From the NCBI GenBank assembly GCA_022376925.1, contig JAIOJX010000002.1:63760001-63824000 (forward strand): a stretch of 64,000 bases of DNA, read 5' to 3'. A program made the translations under genes and the position numbers. The notes under the pieces were generated by a model, which saw only the letters and a list, made by a program, of their open reading frames with translations, was not told the origin of the DNA and ran no database searches. The DNA comes from Tragulus kanchil (Eukaryota > Chordata > Mammalia > Artiodactyla > Tragulidae). Below, piece by piece: positions 36,878-46,552 of the stretch; within the stretch, counting starts at the first letter, position 1; each line of letters starts with the position of its first letter.

Positions 36878-38446
36878 ACTTTAACACCTACCCCATTTTC
36901 CTTACATCCACTGGGAAGAAGAGAGGAGTGAGGAAGACTAGTCTTAAAGCAGATGAGAGAATCACAGTTGATGCAGATAGGACAGGTGCAGACTGACAGT
37001 GAGGACTAGGTGTTGTCTGGCATCCCATGCTTCTGCACAGACACTGACTGAGTCTTCCATTGTGTGCTCTTGGGAAGAAGAGCAGTTGGGATGTGATTCA
37101 GGCATTCAGCAGTTCTAGTGTCAGAATCAGAGACTAGGGGTGTTTTGTCAGGCTGCCCTGAGTGATGGCTGTATGTCACTCCTTTGGGGGCAGGCGGCGT
37201 ACCTATGATCATTAAAGGATTGAGTTTCCCAGCATAGCTAGCCCATTGATCCCTTTGTAATATATTGCTACCTCACTTTCACATTTGACATATAGACTTG
37301 TGCCTAAATTCAGACTGATGCATTGAATTACATTGTGTCCACCAGCTTTAACTCATTTAGAGCATGAGTTGTTTGTTTTTACCACCCTTTCTCCTCCCTG
37401 CAGACTCATTGCTAACTGAATTTGGGCAGAGGCACTGGCAAGGCGCATGAGGCTGACTTCCATTTTGTCTTCTGAAGGTATTTTATTCTTGATGAATTCC
37501 TCTACAGTCTTTCTTAGGAAATGAAAAACAAACTGGAGAATTTTTGGCAGTGTGGCAGACTGACAAAACTTCCTATTACTTTGTATTATAAACATTGCAC
37601 TGAAATGACAATGCACTGGGAATGCTGACATAAACCAATGGTTTATTCTGGGAAGTGTCATTTAGGCAAAGAGGTTAATTCAAATGTTGTTAGGCAAGTG
37701 TCTGTAATGTGATAATAGGATATTATAAACCCTTCATAAAGAAAGCTGCCTTTGTATTTTACAAATATGTTTAAATTTAACAGCCAGCAGTTATGTTTAG
37801 CTAATTGAAACTATCTCTGCATGATAAAGCATGACTTAAAATATTTAGTTTTATAATTAACATAGAAGTATAAAGATAATTCATGAATATTCTTGCTGTT
37901 TCCTGATGAGATTTTAGTTATGATTTTTAAGTCTATAATATCTCCATCAGATTGTCATACTTTAATGAATAAAATCAGTTTGAAGAAATCATTATTACAA
38001 GAAAATAATTTTAGATGTATTCTGTACATGATGTTGGCTTATTGACTAAAATAAGAAAACTGAGAGTAAGAGCTTATGTAACACGTGACAGTAGCATAAG
38101 CTGAGAAATAGGGAAGAAAAGTCAGTAAATGAAGAAAAATAAAAATTTATTTCTCTAAATTATTTATTCTGTATTTCAACTACATATGCCAACGTTTGTC
38201 AAAATTAGTTTGTCGTGAAAATCCAAGAATTTTCGAAATATAGACTGTCACTGAACAGAGGACATACCTAGCAGAATATTAAGTACTTGATTTACGAATT
38301 TTTCTAAAAATAAGGAAGCCATATATTTGTGTGTGTGTGTCTGTACAAAGAGGGAAAGACAAAAGACAAAGAAAGACAAAGAAAGATACAGAGTAAACTG
38401 GATTGTTTACTATTATTAAAGCATGACTTGTGACTAAGGCATTCTT
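36878..38446. other. Unrecognised DNA
   Basis: Single-copy. The minus frame 37353-37661 and others are not recognisable. A small GT run lies at about 38330 and an AAAGACA-type repetitive tract at 38350-38390. Confidence 0.5.
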
Positions 38447-38620
38447 TTTTTTTTTTTTTTTAAGATTTATTTATTTATTTATTTTGGGCATGGGTCGGGT
38501 TGGGAGGGAAGAAGCGGGTGGGCCACTTCTATTGGTCTTTCATTTCTCTATTTTCATCCGACTTTGTTCTTTGGCTCCTGTGGGCCTCCCATCGCAGTGG
38601 CCTCTGTCGTTGCAGAGCCA
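38447..38620 (-). mobile_element. CHR-derived SINE 3' half, left arm of fold-back
   Basis: T-run and ATTT tail at 38447-38483, then the antisense 3' half of the distinctive SINE ('GTGGGCCACTTCTATTGGTC', 'GGCCTCTGTCGTTGCAGAG'). The tRNA-like head is absent. It meets its mirror image at 38619-38622. Confidence 0.92.
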
Positions 38621-38751
38621 GTGCTCTGCGACAACAGAGGCCACCGTGATGGGAGGCCCACAGGAGCCAAAGAACAAAGACAGGTGAAAATGGACAAAGA
38701 CCAATAGAAGTGGCCCGCCTGCTCCTCTCCCTCCCCACCCCACCCCGCCAA

Positions 38752-38790
<39 letters not shown>
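38459..38790. repeat. Near-perfect inverted repeat, 4-bp spacer
   Basis: Arms of roughly 150-160 bp meet at GCAGAGC-CAGT-GCTCTGC (38612-38629). Mismatches are few near the centre (for example TCGTTGC versus GCGACAA) and rise towards the C-rich and tail regions. Confidence 0.9.
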
Positions 38791-38798
<8 letters not shown>

Positions 38799-38817
38799 AT
38801 TTTAAAAAAAGAGAGAG
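38621..38817 (+). mobile_element. CHR-derived SINE 3' half, right arm of fold-back
   Basis: The sense 3' half of the same SINE ('GCTCTGCGACAACAGAGGCC', 'GACCAATAGAAGTGGCCCGCC'), followed by C-rich sequence and an (AAAT)n tail (38746-38800). The head is absent here too. Confidence 0.92.
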
Positions 38818-38974
38818 AGAGAGAATGGACCTATGTTTTTTGTTTCCATATCGGAAAATTGATTTGAAACCTTGCTGTTTGGTAGTTAGTCTCTCACTGC
38901 ATATGTTCAGCAAATATAGACATTGAGAAATTTGACAAAAGATAAAACAGAAAAAACATAACCAGTCATATTCT

Positions 38975-39178
38975 GGCCTAGTGTGCTTAGTCGCTCAGTC
39001 GTCTCTGACTCTGCGGCCCTGTGGACTACAGCCTGCGAGGCCCCTCTGTCGATGGGAATTCTTCAGGCAAGAACACTTGAGTGCATTGTCATGTCCTCCT
39101 CCAGGGGTCTTCCCAACCCAGGGATCGAACACAGCTCTACCACATTACAAGCAGATTCTTTACCACCTGAGCCACTAC
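38975..39178 (-). mobile_element. Bov-tA SINE
   Basis: Antisense Bov-tA: starts 'GTGCTTAGTCGCTCAGTCG', contains 'CCAACCCAGGGATCGAAC', ends 'TTCTTTACCACCTGAGCCAC'. Nearly full length. Confidence 0.92.
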
Positions 39179-39221
39179 ATACTGCTATTTAGATACGCTG
39201 AAATCATATTGAATGAGTCGT

Positions 39222-39431
39222 GCTTCCCAGATGGTACTAGTGGTAAAGAATCCACCTACCAAAGCAGGAGATGCATGAGATGTGGGTTCAATCCCTGGGT
39301 TGGGAAGATCCCCAAGAGGATGAAATGACAACCTGCTCCAGCATTTTTGCCTGGAAAATTCATGGGGCGAAGGAGCCTGACAGGCTACAGTTCATGGGAC
39401 TGCAAAGAGTCGGACAAAACTGAATGTGCGT

Positions 39432-39437
<6 letters not shown>
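39222..39437 (+). mobile_element. Bov-tA SINE with CA tail
   Basis: 'GCTTCCCAGATGGTACTAGTGG', 'TCAATCCCTGGGTTGGGAAG' and 'GCAAAGAGTCGGACAAAACTG' mark a full-length Bov-tA. A CA microsatellite has grown from its 3' end. Confidence 0.92.

Positions 39438-39480
<43 letters not shown>
39438..39480 (+). repeat. (CA)n microsatellite at SINE 3' end
   Basis: About 20 uninterrupted CA units directly after the SINE and before its target-site copy, so the microsatellite arose from the SINE tail. Confidence 0.97.
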
Positions 39481-39484
<4 letters not shown>

Positions 39485-39492
39485 ATGAGTCA

Positions 39493-40378
39493 TACTGGAC
39501 TTCTGTAGTACCTAAAACACAACAAGTTCATTTCTGTCTGAGAGTCTATTTTTCTATCTTCCTTCTGATAAAAATATAATTTTTTTCTCTGCTAAATGTA
39601 ATAGGTGATAAATCATAATTCATCAATAAAACTCTGAAGAGGGTACTACTTTTCTCCCCATTTTGCAGATAATAAAACTGAGAAAGCATGCTTAGGTTTT
39701 GAAAGAGGAATTGAGATAAAGTGCTTAGAACAAAGTCTGAAATAGAGTAAGCACTTACTACATACCAGTTTTTGTGATCTCATATATAAATCATAGTTTT
39801 TATTTATGCTTCTTTTCTGAGTCAGTTGACAAACACACATTTTCAGAGTTAAGGAAGGAACATTTATAAGACAACAACAGAAACTTCTCTATAGGCAAGC
39901 CTTAAAGCTATCGGTCAGAATGTTTGAACTGTTTTCACTGAATCCTTTTGACTATATCTCTAATTTTTCATACCATAGTAGTTAGCAGCAGTCACCTGAT
40001 AGGCTGTGACTGGAGCAGCTGTAAGAAAAGCTTCTAATTTAAATGGATCGTAATAATGATCTGCCACACAAGTCATCCATATGTTTCCTTTGTTTTATCC
40101 ATTTAAGAAAGCCAAAGTAAGTGTAATAATATGCTTTATAAGTTTTACTTGGGCTACTGTATCCCTTACTTTTATTTTTGACATAACTTTTAAAAATTCT
40201 TCAAAATCCGTAAGTACTTTAGAAAATCAATTAAATTATACCCTTTAAATTTTCGTAGTCCAAATATCACCTCTTTAGATCGACCTTCCTTGACCACCAT
40301 GTCTGAAATCATAGCCCTGTTACCCAGAGGCTCTTTGCCTTACTTTGCTTTTCCTCATAGCATTTATCATTTCTTCAT
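39493..40378. other. Unrecognised AT-rich DNA
   Basis: No named repeat. The part from 39599 is repeated in duplication 13. A stretch around 39655-39770 is faintly MIR/L2-like, but too degraded to call. Confidence 0.45.
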
Positions 40379-41899
40379 GTTATCTATCTATCTATCTAGA
40401 TATCCCTTTATTATTTTATTGTTATAGCCTTTCTTCCTATACTATAATATAAACTACATGAGGACAGCAGCTTTTTTTGTGTGTATATGTGTGTGCGTAT
40501 GTGTGTGTGTGTTTGCTGTGTTCCTGGCTAATATAACAATGCCTCTCAGGTAACAGTCATTTAAATATGAACCAAAGAATCAATGAGTGGATGAATTAAT
40601 AAAGAACATTAGAGCATTAGGGATCTCAGCCAAAAGCAATGATGTAAACTACAATGAATTTATACTGCCTGTTACAACCTTAGATATCTCTGAAACTTTT
40701 TCTCTTAATGCCTCTGTTTTATTCAACCTTTACTGATATTTGCAAAAAGTTAATAGGTGATAAATCATAATTCATCAATAAAACTCTGAAGAGGGTAACT
40801 TTTCTCCCATTTTGCAGATAATAAAACTGAGAAAGCATGCTTAGGTTTTGAAAGAGGAATTGAGATAAAGTGCTTAGAACAAAGTCTGAAATAGAGTAAG
40901 CACTTACTACATACCAGTTTTTGTGATCTCATATATAAATCATAGTTTTTATTTATGCTTCTTTTCTGAGTCAGTTGACAAACACACATTTTCAGAGTTA
41001 AGGAAGGAACATTTATAAGACAACAACAGAAACTTCTCTATAGGCAAGCCTTAAAGCTATCGGTCAGAATGTTTGAACTGTTTTCACTGAATCCTTTTGA
41101 CTATATCTCTAATTTTTCATACCATAGTAGTTAGCAGCAGTCACCTGATAGGCTGTGACTGGAGCAGCTGTAAGAAAAGCTTCTAATTTAAATGGATCGT
41201 AATAATGATCTGCCACACAAGTCATCCATATGTTTCCTTTGTTTTATCCATTTAAGAAAGCCAAAGTAAGTGTAATAATATGCTTTATAAGTTTTACTTG
41301 GGCTACTGTATCCCTTACTTTTATTTTTGACATAACTTTTAAAAATTCTTCAAAATCCGTAAGTACTTTAGAAAATCAATTAAATTATACCCTTTAAATT
41401 TTCGTAGTCCAAATATCACCTCTTTAGATCGACCTTCCTTGACCACCATGTCTGAAATCATAGCCCTGTTACCCAGAGGCTCTTTGCCTTACTTTGCTTT
41501 TCCTCATAGCATTTATCATTTCTTCATGTTATCTATCTATCTATCTAGATATCCCTTTATTATTTTATTGTTATAGCCTTTCTTCCTATACTATAATATA
41601 AACTACATGAGGACAGCAGCTTTTTTTGTGTGTATATGTGTGTGCGTATGTGTGTGTGTGTTTGCTGTGTTCCTGGCTAATATAACAATGCCTCTCAGGT
41701 AACAGTCATTTAAATATGAACCAAAGAATCAATGAGTGGATGAATTAATAAAGAACATTAGAGCATTAGGGATCTCAGCCAAAAGCAATGATGTAAACTA
41801 CAATGAATTTATACTGCCTGTTACAACCTTAGATATCTCTGAAACTTTTTCTCTTAATGCCTCTGTTTTATTCAACCTTTACTGATATTTGCAAAACGT
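39599..41899. repeat. Direct duplication 13 (distance 1149-1152)
   Basis: Copy one is 39599-40750 and copy two 40751-41899. Indels near the start (39644-39660 versus 40796-40808) change the register by 3 bases. Both copies include the same short TATC microsatellite and GT-rich tract. Confidence 0.95.
40379..40400 (+). repeat. (TATC)n microsatellite and downstream GT tract
   Basis: About five TATC units. A GT-rich tract follows at 40478-40515. Both recur at 41528-41549 and 41627-41664 with the same length, so the duplicate shows no independent microsatellite drift. Confidence 0.9.
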
Positions 41900-42111
41900 T
41901 GATAGCAAATCTTACTGTAATCTCAAAGATATATTATATAAACTTGTACTATTCATACTGCAGACATAAACAAACACTGTGAATAAAGACATTAAGTGGT
42001 AGAGCTAAGCTTGAAGACTCAAGAGCACTGAAAATATTTCCACTTTTGTATATCCTATGAAAAAGGAGGGGATAGATTCTGGTGTCTTTTATGTCATCTA
42101 TGTTTACATAC
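40401..42111. other. Unrecognised AT-rich DNA
   Basis: Covers most of duplication 13 and its right flank, where nothing was recognised. Confidence 0.5.
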
Positions 42112-42240
42112 TTGGAGAAGGAAGTGGCAGCCTGCTCCAGTATCCTAGCCTGGGAAATCCCATGGGCAGAGAAGGCGGGAGGCTGCAGTCCATGGGGTCA
42201 CAAAGAGTTGGACACAAGTGAACACACACATGCACACATG
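42112..42240 (+). mobile_element. Bov-A SINE 3' part
   Basis: 'GGAGAAGGAAGTGGCAGCCTG', 'CTCCAGTATCCTAGCCTGGG', 'CAGTCCATGGGGTCACAAAG' and 'GTTGGACACAAGTGAACAC' are the Bov-A body. The tRNA-like head is missing. Confidence 0.9.
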
Positions 42241-42510
42241 TGTCTATAATCCCTTTTAGAACCAGCCCCTTACTTAAAATTATCTTGGGACTAAAGTCAC
42301 TTTTCTGCAAGTGAATGCTCTCGTCTACAACAATAACAAACACCATAAGTATGATATTTAAATTCATGTTCATGGGATTTGAATGTGATTGGGAAATAAA
42401 AAATATTTAAAATAGTACATCCTTTTAGATACCTACATATTTTTCCATGTTTATTTGGTCATTCAGTCTACCTGTGCTTACCTATCAAGGCATGTGCATG
42501 CTGCTGTATT

Positions 42511-42680
42511 TAAAATGAGTAACCAACCAGGGCCTACTGTATAACACATGGAACACTGCTCAATGTTATGTGACAACCTGAGAGGGAGGGTAGGTTGGAG
42601 GTGAATGGATACATGTATATGAATAAGTCCGATGGCTAAATCCCTTTGCTGTTCACCTGAAACTATCACAGCGTTGTTAA
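42511..42680 (+). mobile_element. L1 3' UTR end (L1-BT-like), copy a
   Basis: 'TTTAAAATGAGTAACCAACC', 'GGGCCTACTGTATAACACATG', 'CTCAATGTTATGTGACAACC' and 'TGCTGTTCACCTGAAACTAT' follow the common bovine L1 3' end. A ~30-bp SINE-head remnant (TTCTTTACCATCTGCACCAC) follows to 42712. Confidence 0.85.
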
Positions 42681-42712
42681 TTCTTTACCATCTGCACCAC
42701 CAGGGAAGCCCT

Positions 42713-43447
42713 AATGGTCCATACCACAAAACAAAATGAAAAGTTAAAAGAAATAATAAAAGAAAACCAGAAGAGCTAGGATATGGGTCGAGGAAACAAG
42801 GATAAATAAGTTGCTTTTCTTTCACTGGAGGACTTCAGCCTAGTGGGGGCAGATAGGCAAGATCATCAACTATATGCATGCACCCATGCACATGCATTTA
42901 TTAGTATATACTCCTGATCACCATCTGCTCCTATTTGTCCCATGAGCTCCTCTGTCTTGACAGCCCAGTGCTGCCCAATTGTTTAGCTTCCTACTTTTCA
43001 AAGGAGTTGGAAACTCTGAACTGTCTTCGTCTTAAGTACCACAGTTTCCCATCCTGTACCTAAAAATATTCCTCTGTCTTATGACCAACCTCGCCTCCTT
43101 TTGTCAAGCCTCCCTTGAAGTTTTCTTTCCTTTTTCTCCACTGGCTTCATCCTTCCATCTGTTACTGACTTGATCTCTTGAAGAATTTTTTTCAATACTT
43201 CTCATTCCATTTTTTATGTGTCCTGTCAGCTTTCCTTCTCTGCTAGCCCTTTTTCCACAACTTGTCCTCCGTAACCAGATTGTTTACCAGTTTATACAAG
43301 CATGACTCCTGAGGGCCAAGAGTGAGCATTCCTTCTCAACTCTGCTGTCAACAATGCCACATTGGTAGTTTGAAATTGCCCCCTTATAGTTGAATTATCT
43401 ACATGACAGAAATTGGTAGATGCTACAAACCAGATTCCCCCTTTGGA
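42713..43447. other. Unrecognised DNA
   Basis: No gene or repeat recognised. It is repeated at 43824-44558 and partly again from 45539. Confidence 0.5.
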
Positions 43448-43518
43448 GGATTCACTGGTAGCTCAGTTGGTAAAGAATCTGCCTGCAATGCAGGAGATCC
43501 TGGTTCGATTCCTGAATT
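43448..43518 (+). mobile_element. Bov-A2 SINE head, cut by joint
   Basis: 'GGATTCACTGGTAGCTCAG' to 'GATCCTGGTTCGATTCCTG'. The element stops at the joint near 43518 and is complete at 44559-44866. Confidence 0.9.
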
Positions 43519-43621
43519 TAAAATAGTACATCATTTTAGATACCTACATATTTTTCCATGTTTATTTGGTCATTCAGTCTACCTGTGCTTACCTATCAAG
43601 GCATGTGCATGCTGCTGTATT

Positions 43622-43823
43622 TAAAATGAGTAACCAACCAGGGCCTACTGTATAACACATGGAACACTGCTCAATGTTATGTGACAACCTGAGAGGGAGG
43701 GTAGGTTGGAGGTGAATGGATACATGTATATGAATAAGTCCGATGGCTAAATCCCTTTGCTGTTCACCTGAAACTATCACAGCGTTGTTAATTCTTTACC
43801 ATCTGCACCACCAGGGAAGCCCT
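43622..43823 (+). mobile_element. L1 3' UTR end plus SINE remnant, copy b
   Basis: Repeat of 42511-42712 through duplication 14. Confidence 0.85.
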
Positions 43824-44558
43824 AATGGTCCATACCACAAAACAAAATGAAAAGTTAAAAGAAATAATAAAAGAAAACCAGAAGAGCTAGGATATGGGTC
43901 GAGGAAACAAGGATAAATAAGTTGCTTTTCTTTCACTGGAGGACTTCAGCCTAGTGGGGGCAGATAGGCAAGATCATCAACTATATGCATGCACCCATGC
44001 ACATGCATTTATTAGTATATACTCCTGATCACCATCTGCTCCTATTTGTCCCATGAGCTCCTCTGTCTTGACAGCCCAGTGCTGCCCAATTGTTTAGCTT
44101 CCTACTTTTCAAAGGAGTTGGAAACTCTGAACTGTCTTCGTCTTAAGTACCACAGTTTCCCATCCTGTACCTAAAAATATTCCTCTGTCTTATGACCAAC
44201 CTCGCCTCCTTTTGTCAAGCCTCCCTTGAAGTTTTCTTTCCTTTTTCTCCACTGGCTTCATCCTTCCATCTGTTACTGACTTGATCTCTTGAAGAATTTT
44301 TTTCAATACTTCTCATTCCATTTTTTATGTGTCCTGTCAGCTTTCCTTCTCTGCTAGCCCTTTTTCCACAACTTGTCCTCCGTAACCAGATTGTTTACCA
44401 GTTTATACAAGCATGACTCCTGAGGGCCAAGAGTGAGCATTCCTTCTCAACTCTGCTGTCAACAATGCCACATTGGTAGTTTGAAATTGCCCCCTTATAG
44501 TTGAATTATCTACATGACAGAAATTGGTAGATGCTACAAACCAGATTCCCCCTTTGGA

Positions 44559-44866
44559 GGATTCACTGGTAGCTCAGTTGGTAAAGAATCTGCCTGCAAT
44601 GCAGGAGATCCTGGTTCGATTCCTGAATTGGGAAGATCCCCTGGAGGAGGGATAAGCTACCCATTCTGGTATTTTGGGGATTCCCTGGTGACTCAAGACA
44701 GTAAAGAAGCTGCCTGTAATGTGGGAGACCTGGGTCCAGTTCCTGGGTTGGGAAGATACTCTAGGGGAGGGCATGGTAACCCACTCCAGTATTCTTGCCT
44801 GGAGAATCCCCAAGGACAGAGGAGCCTGGAAGGCTGCAGTCAATGGGGTCGCAAAGAGAATGAGGC
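44559..44866 (+). mobile_element. Bov-A2-type two-unit SINE, copy a
   Basis: Two units begin at about 44559 and 44688 (GGGGATTCCCTGGTGACTCA), each with a 'GGGTTGGGAAGAT'-type core. The 3' end is 'CAGTCAATGGGGTCGCAAAG'. The 123-residue frame 44514-44885 reads straight through it and is not a gene. Confidence 0.92.
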
Positions 44867-45061
44867 TCTTAATGGCAGCAATTAATTATGCCTAGAGCTT
44901 GAATGAATGAATTGGCAATGTTCCTTACTCTCAGATTTTATATTATAAACCACTGAATATGTATATTCTTGTGAAACAGATAGCCCTCACTAACTGGACC
45001 CTTACTATCCAAATATTTTCTATAACTCTTTACAGAAATTTTCACTAGAAGTTTACTCTGT

Positions 45062-45405
45062 CAATCAGTTCAGTCTCTCACTTGTGTACGATTCTTTGCG
45101 ACCCCATGGACTGCAGCACGCCAGGCAACCCTGTCCTTCACCATCTCTCAGAGCTTGCTCAAACTCATGTCCATTGACTCAGTGATGCCATCCAACCATC
45201 TCCTTCTCTGTCATCCCCTTATCCTCCTGCATTCAATCTTTGCAAGCATCAGGGTCTTTTCCAGTGAGTTGTCTCTTTGCATCAGGTGGCCAAAGTATTG
45301 GAGCTTGAGCTTCAGCATCATTCCTTTCAATGAATATTCTGGGTTGATTTCCTTTAGGACTTTCTGGTTTGATCTCCTTGCAGTCCAAGGGACTCTCAAG
45401 AGTTT
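45062..45405 (-). mobile_element. BovB LINE 3' end, copy a
   Basis: Antisense BovB 3' terminus: 'TCAGTTCAGTCTCTCACTTG', 'CCCATGGACTGCAGCACGCC', 'CATCAGGTGGCCAAAGTATTG'. The minus frame 45211-45414 carries a remnant of the BovB ORF end (LKLKLQYFGHLMQRDNSLEK). Confidence 0.92.
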
Positions 45406-45709
45406 ACTGTCCAACTATAAATTCAAGTAACACATTTATATAGTGTAAAAATGGACATATTTCAGTTGCACGTGAGTCCATGTAGGAGAATGTATTCTTC
45501 CATCATAGCTTAGCTGTTCTGTTTATAAGATCTCCGAAAGATTGTTTACCAGTTTATACAAGCATGACTCCTGAGGGCCAAGAGTGAGCATTCCTTCTCA
45601 ACTCTGCTGTCAACAATGCCACATTGGTAGTTTGAAATTGCCCCCTTATAGTTGAATTATCTACATGACAGAAATTGGTAGATGCTACAAACCAGATTCC
45701 CCCTTTGGA

Positions 45710-46017
45710 GGATTCACTGGTAGCTCAGTTGGTAAAGAATCTGCCTGCAATGCAGGAGATCCTGGTTCGATTCCTGAATTGGGAAGATCCCCTGGAGGAG
45801 GGATAAGCTACCCATTCTGGTATTTTGGGGATTCCCTGGTGACTCAAGACAGTAAAGAAGCTGCCTGTAATGTGGGAGACCTGGGTCCAGTTCCTGGGTT
45901 GGGAAGATACTCTAGGGGAGGGCATGGTAACCCACTCCAGTATTCTTGCCTGGAGAATCCCCAAGGACAGAGGAGCCTGGAAGGCTGCAGTCAATGGGGT
46001 CGCAAAGAGAATGAGGC
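45710..46017 (+). mobile_element. Bov-A2-type SINE, copy b
   Basis: Repeat of 44559-44866 through duplication 15, with no difference noticed. Confidence 0.92.
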
Positions 46018-46212
46018 TCTTAATGGCAGCAATTAATTATGCCTAGAGCTTGAATGAATGAATTGGCAATGTTCCTTACTCTCAGATTTTATATTATAAA
46101 CCACTGAATATGTATATTCTTGTGAAACAGATAGCCCTCACTAACTGGACCCTTACTATCCAAATATTTTCTATAACTCTTTACAGAAATTTTCACTAGA
46201 AGTTTACTCTGT

Positions 46213-46552
46213 CAATCAGTTCAGTCTCTCACTTGTGTACGATTCTTTGCGACCCCATGGACTGCAGCACGCCAGGCAACCCTGTCCTTCACCATCTCTC
46301 AGAGCTTGCTCAAACTCATGTCCATTGACTCAGGGATGCCATCCAATCATCTTGTCTTCTGTCTTCCCCTTCTTCTGCCTTCTGTTTTTCCCACATCAGG
46401 GTCTTTTCCAGTGAGTTGTCTCTTTGCATCAGGTGGCCAAAGTATTGGAGCTTGAGCTTCAGCATCATTCCTTTCAATGAATATTCTGGGTTGATTTCCT
46501 TTAGGACTTTCTGGTTTGATCTCCTTGCAGTCCAAGGGACTCTCAAGAGTTT
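46213..46552 (-). mobile_element. BovB LINE 3' end, copy b (locally divergent)
   Basis: Repeat of 45062-45405 through duplication 15, but 46332-46402 differs at many positions and in length from 45181-45255. Outside that block the copies agree. The start of the matching sequence recurs again from 47618. Confidence 0.9.

Larger units (their letters stand above)
39208..39492. repeat. Target-site duplication of the plus-strand Bov-tA
   Basis: ATTGAATGAGTCG (39208-39220) and ATTGAATGAGTCA (39480-39492) flank the plus-strand SINE with its CA tail. Confidence 0.85.
42405..44629. repeat. Direct duplication 14 (distance 1111)
   Basis: Copy one is 42405-43518 and copy two 43516-44629, overlapping by about 3 bases of microhomology. 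Copy one is cut inside the head of a Bov-A2 element that is complete after copy two. Confidence 0.96.

Noticed and set aside
39655..39770. MIR- or L2-like fragment
   Set aside because: Only short, scattered resemblance, so I could not place it in order against a consensus.
44514..44885. 123-codon plus frame repeated at 45665-46036
   Set aside because: It consists of Bov-A2 SINE sequence, and the repetition is due to a doublet, not a gene family.
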